From: Spirochaetaceae bacterium
Lineage (GTDB): Bacteria; Spirochaetota; Spirochaetia; Treponematales; Breznakiellaceae
Direction of reading: 5' to 3'
NCBI GenBank assembly: GCA_031284295.1
Contig: JAITAE010000125.1
Location: forward strand, 1 to 7,014
DNA: 7,014 nt
Shown here one piece after another: positions 1 through 6,509 of this stretch. The notes under the pieces were generated by a model that saw only the letters and a program-made list of their open reading frames with translations, did no database searches and was not told the DNA's origin. Both the position numbers and the translations under genes were made by a program. Numbering within the stretch: the stretch's first letter is position 1; the number at the start of each line of letters is the position of its first letter.

Positions 1-73
1 CCTCCAGCCGGAGAGAATGAAAATCCAGCCCGGCGAATTCTTCTTCCATGTTGAAACTTGTCCCCTGCGCCAT
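1..73 (-). CDS. Partial 5' end of a gene, possibly a Tn5/IS4-type transposase
   Basis: Reading leftward from an ATG at 73-71, the reverse strand gives 24 codons without a stop: MAQGTSFNMEEEFAGLDF followed by HSLRLE, then the window ends. A strong Shine-Dalgarno (GGAGG, complement of 79-83) lies five bases before the ATG, which supports a real start here. The stretch EEEFAGLDF...LRLE resembles the N-terminal DNA-binding segment of Tn5-like IS4-family transposases, in which an acidic 'EEFG..DLGD.R' motif precedes a basic helix. That identity comes from memory of the family and rests on about 15 residues, so it is tentative; the call of a translated start is firmer. The gene is divergent from the broken transposase that starts at 205, with 131 bp between the two start codons. 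The rest of the protein lies outside the window. Confidence 0.55.
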   Translation of the reverse strand, partial: MAQGTSFNMEEEFAGLDFHSLRLE

Positions 74-173
74 ATTCCCCTCCCCAGAGTGCTTGGCTTT
101 TCAGGGAGTATAGCACAAATATGAAAATTCTGTGGGTCAAGTTTAGCGCAGAGCGGCGGGGATGCTTTATTGA

Positions 174-179
174 TATACT
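174..179 (+). promoter_or_regulatory. Possible -10 box for the transposase relic
   Basis: TATACT lies 25 bp before the ATG at 205 and 12 bp before the Shine-Dalgarno at 192-196, a sensible place for a sigma-70 -10 element. No convincing -35 hexamer is seen about 17 bp upstream, where the sequence is GC-rich (GAGCGG). The call therefore rests on one hexamer and its position. Confidence 0.25.
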
Positions 180-204
180 GTAAAAAACACCGGAGGTTTG
201 TAAT

Positions 205-1299
205 ATGCCGTCAATAGCCCAGTTACTGCCGCTGCTCGGAAAGGATTACGAGCAGAAATGTACCGAACTCGGAATTATAAAGCGTGTGCGTGAAATCAAA
301 ACGCCCGCCGATTTAATGATGCTCTGTTTGTTTCATCTGCTCAACGGAGTGTCGCTTGTCGCAGTCAGCACGGTCGCATTCGCCCTGAAAATAGGGAATT
401 TCAGCGACGTGGCATTTATGAAAAAGTTCGCCAAATGCGGCGAATGGTTCAAACAGATAAGCGCGGAGTTGTCGCGCGACGGGTTAATTGCATATCCGAA
501 ACCGGCGTATTTGGAAGGCCGCCGTGTACTCGCGGTAGACGCGTCCGATGTGGTAGAAAATGGGCGGAGCGGGGAAACATACCGCCTGCATTATGCGATA
601 GACCTACATACCATGACCAGCGACACGTTCAAAATTACCAAAGAGGAGATCGGCGAAAAACTGAGTAATTTCGATTTCAGACGAGGAGATTTGGTAGTCG
701 TGGATCGTGCGTACGGGACGTTGAACGGCATGAAGCACTGCCTGAACTGCGGTGCGGATTATATCCTGCGCTTGCGCACAGGCTGTTTCGCCGTTTACGA
801 TGAAAACGGAAATAAGTTTGATATTGCCGGGATATTCGCTGGACTGAAAAGCGGGGAAAGTGGCGAAGCCGCGGTATTTGCCGTACTCCCTGATAAAACA
901 CGAATACCGGTGAGGATTTGTGTTAAGCGCAAGGACAAAGAAGGGGGTGAGAAATCCCTGAAAAGGCGGGAGAGGCGGGCTTCCCGCAAAGGCAACAACC
1001 TACAGGACAAGACCGTGGAATTCAATGAATACATCGTGGTCGTAACATCGCTTCCGGATTCGGTTACCGCTGAAGAAGTCCTTGAAACATACCGCCGGCG
1101 ATGGCAGGCGGTATATGGCGTGAAACGTCGTTCGTTAATTTGGTATTGAGAGCTAATCTGAGGTATTGAGAGCTAATCTGAGGTATCGAGGGCTAATCTG
1201 GGTTTGCGGATACTTGAAGATTACGAGTGGATAGCGAAACGTCTTGAATGTGAAAAACGAAAGCGAGGAATACGGTACCAGATGTGTAATGCCAAATAA
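205..1299 (+). pseudogene. IS4-family DDE transposase, internally deleted and frameshifted
   Basis: The open part (205-1149, 314 codons) starts at an ATG with GGAGG at 192-196, eight bases upstream. Its body fits IS4-type (DDE_Tnp_1) transposases: first aspartate D112 in LAVDASDV, second D167 in VVVDRAYGT, then the strand EYIVVVTSLP (275-284) and the helix start YRRRWQ (296-301). In the family, YRxRWQ is followed by the catalytic glutamate and a lysine (Y-2-R-3-E-6-K) and then roughly 100 further residues. Here these are absent: position 303 is V and 310 is S, and a stop falls at 1147-1149. A family-like tail is nevertheless present downstream. Frame 3 from 1110 reads GIWRETSFVNLVLRANL, and frame 1 from 1183 to the stop at 1297-1299 reads VSRANLGLRILEDYEW and ends in a basic KRKRGIRYQ segment typical of transposase C-termini. 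The simplest history is an internal deletion at about 1107-1112 plus triplication of a 20-bp unit. Transposition activity is not expected. No convincing terminal inverted repeats or target duplication were found. Confidence 0.8.
1142..1201 (+). repeat. Three tandem copies of a 20-bp unit inside the transposase relic
   Basis: The unit GGTATTGAGAGCTAATCTGA occurs exactly at 1142-1161 and 1162-1181. A third copy at 1182-1201 carries three changes (T to C, A to G, and final A to G). The total expansion of 40 bp is not a multiple of three. Collapsing it to one copy joins GIWRETSFVNLVLRANL to GLRILEDYEW in a single frame, so the repeat appears to have arisen within an originally coding transposase C-terminus. 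Confidence 0.9.
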
Positions 1300-1326
1300 A
1301 TTAGTGCATATGCCGTAACGCTCCCG

Positions 1327-1347
1327 CCGGGGGCCTTATGCCCCCGG
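1327..1347. other. Perfect GC-rich hairpin next to the poly-C run
   Basis: CCGGGGGC (1327-1334) and GCCCCCGG (1340-1347) are exact reverse complements with a 5-nt loop, CTTAT. It lies 28 bp after the end of the transposase remnant and could stop transcription leaving it. However, C residues rather than a U-tract follow, so it does not meet the usual intrinsic-terminator pattern. Confidence 0.6.
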
Positions 1348-1349
1348 AT

Positions 1350-1367
1350 CCCCCCCCCCCCCCCCCC
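1350..1367 (+). repeat. Homopolymeric C tract, 18 bases
   Basis: Eighteen consecutive C residues lie directly after the hairpin at 1327-1347. G/C homopolymers of this length are prone to slippage and in some Treponema promoters act as length-variable switches. Here the tract is about 440 bp upstream of the nearest downstream start codon and not inside a convincing gene, so a regulatory role is only possible. The exact length may also be a sequencing or assembly estimate. Confidence 0.9.
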
Positions 1368-1508
1368 TCCGAGTTTTGGAACAACCTCAAGTATGATCAG
1401 TAAACGAATTATAGTGAAAAGAAATAAGCGAGCAACATCTTTCGCCCACCACCTAAAAACCACGATTACCCGGCATACTGTCATAGTGCTACGCGCTGCT
1501 TAGAGCGT

Positions 1509-1533
1509 TTGCAGGGTAAAAAATCTCCTGCAA
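1509..1533. repeat. Inverted repeat, 7-bp arms
   Basis: TTGCAGG (1509-1515) and CCTGCAA (1527-1533) are exact reverse complements around an 11-nt A-rich loop. This is the first of a series of hairpins upstream of the large phosphatase gene. Confidence 0.5.
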
Positions 1534-1550
1534 GGCGATTTTTGGGTTTA

Positions 1551-1563
1551 TGCGCAAAGCGCA
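1551..1563. repeat. Short hairpin, 5-bp arms with AAA loop
   Basis: TGCGC (1551-1555), loop AAA, GCGCA (1559-1563). The arms are short and could occur by chance. It is listed because the larger palindrome at 1658-1682 uses the same GC-AAA-GC core. Confidence 0.35.
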
Positions 1564-1657
1564 AAATCATACATTTTTGCAATAAATTGAAAAAATATAC
1601 CTTGCAAACTGCCAAAGCAGACCGTTTCCCTTCCTTATGTGGTTACGCAGACGGAGA

Positions 1658-1682
1658 GATCAACGTGCAAAGCACGTTGATC
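1658..1682. repeat. Perfect 11-bp inverted repeat with AAA loop
   Basis: GATCAACGTGC (1658-1668) and GCACGTTGATC (1672-1682) are exact reverse complements separated by AAA. A perfect 11-bp stem with a 3-nt loop is unlikely by chance at this scale. It could be an RNA hairpin in the leader of the downstream gene, a protein-binding palindrome, or part of a dispersed REP-like element. No U-tract follows, so it is not a standard terminator. Confidence 0.75.
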
Positions 1683-1692
1683 CAAGGTCAGG

Positions 1693-1733
1693 CAAAACAG
1701 CATAAGCAAGCGTGTTTGCGACACGCTGTTTTG
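1693..1733. terminator. Candidate intrinsic terminator with alternative stems
   Basis: The outer arms CAAAACAGC (1693-1701) and GCTGTTTTG (1725-1733) pair over 9 bp, giving an A-rich 5' arm and a U-rich 3' arm that could work on both strands. An inner hairpin, AGCGTGT (1709-1715) with ACACGCT (1721-1727), shares bases 1725-1727 with the outer stem, so the two full stems cannot form together. The inner stem followed by GTTTT resembles a short intrinsic terminator. It sits 77 bp before the ATG at 1810, so it could end upstream transcription or attenuate the downstream gene. Confidence 0.45.
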
Positions 1734-1809
1734 TGGCATCAAGCGCAAAAAATTCACTAAATGCAACAGGCTGCTGGTGTGAAGCCCGCTTAGCGGTTAC
1801 AATTTGCTT

Positions 1810-4800
1810 ATGAAGCCCCATTGGACGCGAGCGTTGTTTTTCTGCCTGTTTTTGCCGGTTTCACAGAATCTTTTCTGCGCCGACCGCATATATTGGGATA
1901 ATCCTGAAGAATTTTCGTCCGCGTCCGGTAGTTTTCCGCAGACCGCCTACGGTCAGGGACTCGCAGTCGCGGGCTGGCAGGAGGCGCTTGGGACGGCTTC
2001 TAGCGGTCAAATTTATGTCTCGCTAGCCGTGAATTCGCGGGCAACGAATGGCGCCTGGATGACGCACGACAGAATTGCCGGCCCCTATAGGTACGCGATC
2101 AACGAGCCTTCCATATTTACGCTGAGTGTCGATAGAATCGGGCGTATTTTTGTCTGTATAGCCGCCTCTACCAGCGAAACCGAGATTCTGGTCTCTGATG
2201 ACGGCGGTATCAATTTTGAAAACTACACGTTGAAACAGAGCAGCCTCCAGGCGCCGGGCGTTGCGGGTTCGGAGGAACTAAACGAGTCGCTTGCGCCGCG
2301 CATCTTTCACATGACGGACAACACCGCCGTCATGTTCACGCTCCGTTCGCAGGGCAGGAACTTCAACCTTTACTACGCCCGGTCCGGGGACGGCTATACA
2401 TGGTCAGGCTTTACGCCGTTCGTCAGCGAAAGTGCGCTACAGCTCAACTTCCTGCCGTCTCACGCATCTGTGGGCGGTACGGACTACATCGTGTTTCAGT
2501 CCCTCATCCCCGGCACACTGAATCGGCCAAGCTACCAGCTTTACCTGAAAACAAGCTCCAACGGCGGCCTAACATGGACGGACGCCCGCCGTATCACAAC
2601 GTTTACCGATCCGGCGATGGACATTAATGTAAATCCCGACAGCGTCAACAATGAACGGGCCCACCTTTCCGCTTCAGGGGAAGGTCTGTTTTTAGTATGG
2701 GAACGCCGCGATAGTACAGGTTCGCCGCAAATTTGCGGCGCCGCGCTTAACCCGGACGGATCGCTCGCCGGGCCCGCGGAACGCATCAACTCCAACGCCG
2801 CTTACTGTAACAACCCGCTTGCGCTTGAATTCGAGGGACAGCGCGTCGTCATGTGGTTTGATAACCGGATTGGTCAGAACGAGGCTTTTATGGCGGTAAA
2901 GGACGGCAATACATGGCAGAATACGGAACTTTCACGCTTCTCGCAGAGTGTAATTTTCGTGCGTCCCGCGCTGGCAAACGATACTTTTTATGTCTTTTGG
3001 CAGGAAACTACCAACGGCGCGAACAGAATCTATATCTTGTCGTCCGATGAAAGCGTGGCCGCCGCGCAGCTCAGCCCCGATAATTTTACTTCGGGAGTGC
3101 GTGTATCAAGCGAGAAGGCGCGGATAAGCTGGAAGGTACCGTACGATTCGTCCGGCATCAAGGGTTATTCCTGGGTATGGAGCCGCGACCCGGAAGCTGT
3201 CCCGTCCAGTATCATCAGGGCGCCCGCGTGGGACACTTCAACCGAGGAACTAGCCACAGAGGACGGAACTTGGTACTTCGCGCTTACGGTTCAGGATAAC
3301 GCGGACAACTGGTCGGAGCCCACGAGAATCACATTTGTCCGCGATACCACGCCGCCGCCCGCCGCCGCGATTGTCCCGCCAGCCCTGGACAGGAACGGCT
3401 TCCTTACATCCAACACCTTTACCATACGCTGGAGCGAACCGCCCGCTTACGATATTGCCGGTTACGCGTGGAATCTTGATTACATCGCCCCGCCCGCCGC
3501 GCGGGAAGATGCCGTTATGCAACGTGTCGCGATGGCGGGCAGGGAGCCTTCACGGGCACTGCGGAACCGGGGACTTGATAATTACGCCTCGTTTACAAAC
3601 GAGGATGACGGCTGGTGGCGCTTTTCCGTTATGCCGCTCGACGATGTAGGGAATGTGGGGCCGGCTTCGTCCATAGTTTTTAAAACAAACAAGTATATAC
3701 CGCATACATTCATAACGCTGCTTGATTACAGCCAGGATGTACAAGGCGATCTGTCCATGGCGATAATAGGACGGGGATTTTTGGAGAGCGGCGCGGTAGA
3801 CAAAATATTCTTCCGCAGGAACGGGCAAACCGTGCGCGAACTCAGCCTGGAGCGGGGCGATTATGCCGTGCGGGGAGACAGGGAGATAAACGTTACTGAT
3901 GTCCAGATGCTGCCCGAAGGCGCGTACCGCATCGTGGTCAGGCACCCGCTGCGCGGTGAAGCCGTTTCTCCCGGCGCCATCAACATAGCAAAGACATTTA
4001 CCGTAAAATTCGGCGATTTTACGAATATTTTTAAAAATCCATGGGCTGTACGGATCAGTAAGGATATAGTTTTCGACATTCCCGCCGCGTCCATGATTCT
4101 GCTGATACTGTTTTGCGCCTTTCTGGTACTGCTTGCAACACGCGGCATCGGTGTTATAATGCTTGAAAGCAGGGCTATACGTGTGGAAGCCCTCGCGTTG
4201 TTGAACGAGGAATTGATGCCAGTAGAAAAAAAGCGGCAGTTACAGCTCGCTAAAAAGCATGTTTTCGGACTCAGGCTGAAATTCGCCGCGTTCATACTTG
4301 CCCTGGTGCTGATAATCGTCATCATGCTGTCGATCCCGCTGTTTCTGTCGATGAGTCGCACGCAACGCCGGACACTGATGGAAGGGATGTGGGACAGGTC
4401 CGCCGTTCTGTTAGAGGCGCTTACCCGCAGCTCGCGCGTATTCATGCCCTCGAATAGCGTACTGGAACTAGGCTATCTGCCCGCGCAGATAGCCTCCGTC
4501 CCTGAAGCGAGCTACGTTACGATAAGCGGCTTTGGTTCGGGTGATACGGTGAATAACGATTATGTCTGGGCGACCAATGACCCGGAAATACTGTTGAAGA
4601 TAAACACCCATGTGCTGGAACTCGGCGTATCACGTATCAAAGACGATATAACGCCTGAACTGTCCGCGCTGAACGATGCGTTGAACGGTGAAGCGCGTGA
4701 GGCGGTGGGTGATATGACGGAAAGCATAGCGCAGTTCAACCGTGAAAGTATGGAACTGCTGCTCGCCACCGACGCGGAACGCCGGCGCAGGCTGGAAGAT

Positions 4801-6408
4801 ATTCAGATTACCACACGCGACCTTGAAAACCGCATAACCATGATTCTTGACGGAATGAGCGGCAGCATAAATTCATACCCGGCCTTCAACATCGACAGCA
4901 TGGATATGAATCGCAGCCAAAACTACCTATTGTACAAACCCGTCATGTTTCGCCAGAGCACGAGCGACATATACGTGCGCGGCATCGTGAGGCTGGAAGT
5001 ATCGAACGAAACGATACTTACCGCTATACGGAACGGGCAGAGAAGCATCATTACCACGATTCTGTATACCGCGGTTATCGCGGTGGTGATTGGCGGCATA
5101 GGCGCTATAGTCCTGTCGTCCCTGATCATACGCCCGATACGCCGGCTGGTGAACTACGTCGAACAGATACGCGATACTGAGGACAAGGCCAAACTTGAGG
5201 GCCTGGAAATCAAGTTAAAAACGAATGACGAACTGGCTGTCCTTGCCGAAACAATCAACGATATGACGCACGGGCTTGTAAAGGCGGCAAAGGCGGCGGC
5301 GGAACTGTCAATCGGCAAGGAAATTCAAAAGAAATTCATACCGCTGGAGACGGACAAAGAAGGAAACAAACTCACTTATGGCTCGCAGGTCACAAATAAC
5401 ACAAAATTCTTTGGCTACTACGAAAGCGCGAAGGGTGTTTCCGGCGATTACTTTGATTACCAGAATATAGACGGACGCTATTTTGCGATAATCAAATGTG
5501 ATGTCGCCGGGAAAGGCGTACCGGCGGCGCTCATCATGGCCCAGGTTGCCACGATGTTCCGAAATTATTTCAAAACATGGGAGCCAACCAGAGAAGGTAT
5601 GCGGATAGAATCCCTGGTCTACCTGATCAACGATTTCATAGAGACGCTGGGTTTTAAGGGCCGTTTCGCCGCCTTTACGCTCTGCATATTCGACTCTGCA
5701 AAGGGCCTGCTCCGTTTCTGCAACGCCGGCGACAACCTGATACACTGGTACGACTATTCCGAAGGCAAATTAAAAACACTTAAACTGCCGGAGACCCCGG
5801 CAGTCGGCGTACTGCCTAACACGCTTCTGGAGGCAAACAACGCCTACAGGATTCAGACCTTGGCGCTGGATCACGGCGATATGCTGCTGCTGTATACGGA
5901 CGGCATCGAGGAAGCGAAACGCCTGTTCCGCGACGCCGCTTATAACGAAATTGTCTGTACCTATAACGGGCTGCCCCACGATTCGCCGCACGGCAACCAT
6001 GTTGTCGGTCAAAACGGCGAAGAACTGGGCGCGGACCGCGTGGAGGAAATAATCAACGCCGTTATGAACAAGCGGACATACACACTGCACAAGTACCACA
6101 ACCCGCTGGGCGAGGTCGAGTACCACTTTGATTTCTCTGCCTGCCGGGGCATCGTAGAGGATGTAATAATGGCGATGGTATCGATAGAAAAAGTATTCCG
6201 CATGTACAAGAAACCGGACGAGGGAAAGGATGTCCGCGTCCTTGTAGACGGTAAGGTAAACTCTTTTTTGCGCGACTATTTTCTTGAATACCGTATCTAC
6301 TGCAATCCGGTGGATAACCCAGCAAATCCGACATACGTGCAGTATACCGGCATGAACGAGGACGAGCAGTACGACGACCTTACGATACTTGGCCTCCACT
6401 GGAAATAG
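1810..6408 (+). CDS. Exported sensor with beta-propeller, HAMP linker and SpoIIE/RsbU-type PP2C phosphatase
   Basis: This 1532-residue protein is a membrane-spanning serine/threonine phosphatase with large extracytoplasmic sensing regions. Domains in order: signal peptide 1-24 (basic start, hydrophobic core, likely cut FCA/D); sialidase-like beta-propeller ~25-415 with Asp-box motifs at 129-136 (SDDGGINF), 192-198 (SGDGYTW) and 249-256 (SSNGGLTW); two fibronectin-III-like modules ~418-510 and ~528-626, joined by a DTTPP linker; a TIG/IPT-like module ~633-735; span 1 ~758-778; a basic cytoplasmic loop; span 2 ~823-847; an extracytoplasmic, partly helical domain ~848-1078; span 3 ~1080-1107; HAMP ~1108-1165; and the phosphatase ~1168-1532. 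Metal-site aspartates are kept: D1213 (GVSGDYFD), D1231 (DVAGKG), D1364 (YTDG) and D1522/D1523 (DDLT). By family analogy it dephosphorylates a cytoplasmic STAS-type partner-switching protein. No partner gene is present in the window. ATG at 1810 was chosen over TTG at 1804 because the signal peptide follows it directly; neither has a clear Shine-Dalgarno. No sialidase catalytic residues could be assigned, so the propeller probably binds rather than cleaves. Confidence 0.9.
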   Translation: MKPHWTRALFFCLFLPVSQNLFCADRIYWDNPEEFSSASGSFPQTAYGQGLAVAGWQEALGTASSGQIYVSLAVNSRATNGAWMTHDRIAGPYRYAINEPSIFTLSVDRIGRIFVCIAASTSETEILVSDDGGINFENYTLKQSSLQAPGVAGSEELNESLAPRIFHMTDNTAVMFTLRSQGRNFNLYYARSGDGYTWSGFTPFVSESALQLNFLPSHASVGGTDYIVFQSLIPGTLNRPSYQLYLKTSSNGGLTWTDARRITTFTDPAMDINVNPDSVNNERAHLSASGEGLFLVWERRDSTGSPQICGAALNPDGSLAGPAERINSNAAYCNNPLALEFEGQRVVMWFDNRIGQNEAFMAVKDGNTWQNTELSRFSQSVIFVRPALANDTFYVFWQETTNGANRIYILSSDESVAAAQLSPDNFTSGVRVSSEKARISWKVPYDSSGIKGYSWVWSRDPEAVPSSIIRAPAWDTSTEELATEDGTWYFALTVQDNADNWSEPTRITFVRDTTPPPAAAIVPPALDRNGFLTSNTFTIRWSEPPAYDIAGYAWNLDYIAPPAAREDAVMQRVAMAGREPSRALRNRGLDNYASFTNEDDGWWRFSVMPLDDVGNVGPASSIVFKTNKYIPHTFITLLDYSQDVQGDLSMAIIGRGFLESGAVDKIFFRRNGQTVRELSLERGDYAVRGDREINVTDVQMLPEGAYRIVVRHPLRGEAVSPGAINIAKTFTVKFGDFTNIFKNPWAVRISKDIVFDIPAASMILLILFCAFLVLLATRGIGVIMLESRAIRVEALALLNEELMPVEKKRQLQLAKKHVFGLRLKFAAFILALVLIIVIMLSIPLFLSMSRTQRRTLMEGMWDRSAVLLEALTRSSRVFMPSNSVLELGYLPAQIASVPEASYVTISGFGSGDTVNNDYVWATNDPEILLKINTHVLELGVSRIKDDITPELSALNDALNGEAREAVGDMTESIAQFNRESMELLLATDAERRRRLEDIQITTRDLENRITMILDGMSGSINSYPAFNIDSMDMNRSQNYLLYKPVMFRQSTSDIYVRGIVRLEVSNETILTAIRNGQRSIITTILYTAVIAVVIGGIGAIVLSSLIIRPIRRLVNYVEQIRDTEDKAKLEGLEIKLKTNDELAVLAETINDMTHGLVKAAKAAAELSIGKEIQKKFIPLETDKEGNKLTYGSQVTNNTKFFGYYESAKGVSGDYFDYQNIDGRYFAIIKCDVAGKGVPAALIMAQVATMFRNYFKTWEPTREGMRIESLVYLINDFIETLGFKGRFAAFTLCIFDSAKGLLRFCNAGDNLIHWYDYSEGKLKTLKLPETPAVGVLPNTLLEANNAYRIQTLALDHGDMLLLYTDGIEEAKRLFRDAAYNEIVCTYNGLPHDSPHGNHVVGQNGEELGADRVEEIINAVMNKRTYTLHKYHNPLGEVEYHFDFSACRGIVEDVIMAMVSIEKVFRMYKKPDEGKDVRVLVDGKVNSFLRDYFLEYRIYCNPVDNPANPTYVQYTGMNEDEQYDDLTILGLHWK

Positions 6409-6440
6409 ACCCCGCTCACAATGATATTTCACCCAGATAA

Positions 6441-6480
6441 GAATTGAGAGCGCAATCCAGTAAGGATTGATGGTCAATTC
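6441..6480. terminator. Nested hairpin after the phosphatase gene
   Basis: Outer arms GAATTGA (6441-6447) and TCAATTC (6474-6480) enclose inner arms CAATCC (6453-6458) and GGATTG (6464-6469) with an AGTAA loop. The structure starts 33 bp after the stop codon, a natural place for transcription termination or 3'-end protection. No U-tract follows, so a classic intrinsic terminator is not shown. Confidence 0.4.
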
Positions 6481-6509
6481 CGATAAGGAACTGTGGATGG
6501 TTCCAGTGC

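Larger units (their letters stand above)
1300..1809. other. Gene-poor region rich in hairpins and a poly-C run
   Basis: About 510 bp separates the transposase relic from the large phosphatase gene, and no convincing gene is seen. It holds a perfect GC-rich hairpin (1327-1347), an 18-base C run (1350-1367), a featureless stretch (1369-1500), and a palindrome-rich block from 1509 to about 1733 that contains at least four hairpins. A 10-bp direct repeat AAGCGCAAAA at 1557-1566 and 1741-1750 brackets much of that block. Weak promoter-like hexamers exist (TTTTGC at 1575 and TATACC at 1596, spacing 15), but they are poor. If transcription begins near 1607, the large gene would have a structured leader of about 200 nt. 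Confidence 0.5.

Noticed and set aside
1111..1113. Catalytic glutamate replaced by valine (GTA for GAA) by a point mutation
   Set aside because: The residues after it do not follow the family pattern, and a better match to the distal C-terminus starts in another frame at 1110, so a deletion explains the site better than a single substitution.
155..1329. Possible IS terminal inverted repeats: GGCGGG-containing segment at 155-178 against the complement of about 1307-1328
   Set aside because: The match needs gaps and several mismatches beyond GGCGGG, and no target-site duplication flanks it.
1221..1484. Minus-strand 87-codon open frame
   Set aside because: It reads through the poly-C tract as a glycine run and overlaps the transposase remnant; there is no domain or start signal.
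1509..1760. Plus-strand 83-codon open frame starting with TTG
   Set aside because: It has no Shine-Dalgarno, runs through several perfect palindromes and shows no recognisable domain. A small gene is not excluded, but nothing supports it.
1867..1881. Lipoprotein signal (cysteine at residue 23 in NLFCA)
   Set aside because: The residues before C23 (N-L-F) do not fit a lipobox, which normally has a small residue at -1; ordinary signal-peptidase cleavage after A24 fits better.
5770..6477. Long minus-strand open frame (235 aa), and a similar one at 3861-4445 (194 aa)
   Set aside because: Both are antisense to the strongly supported phosphatase gene and show no family features.
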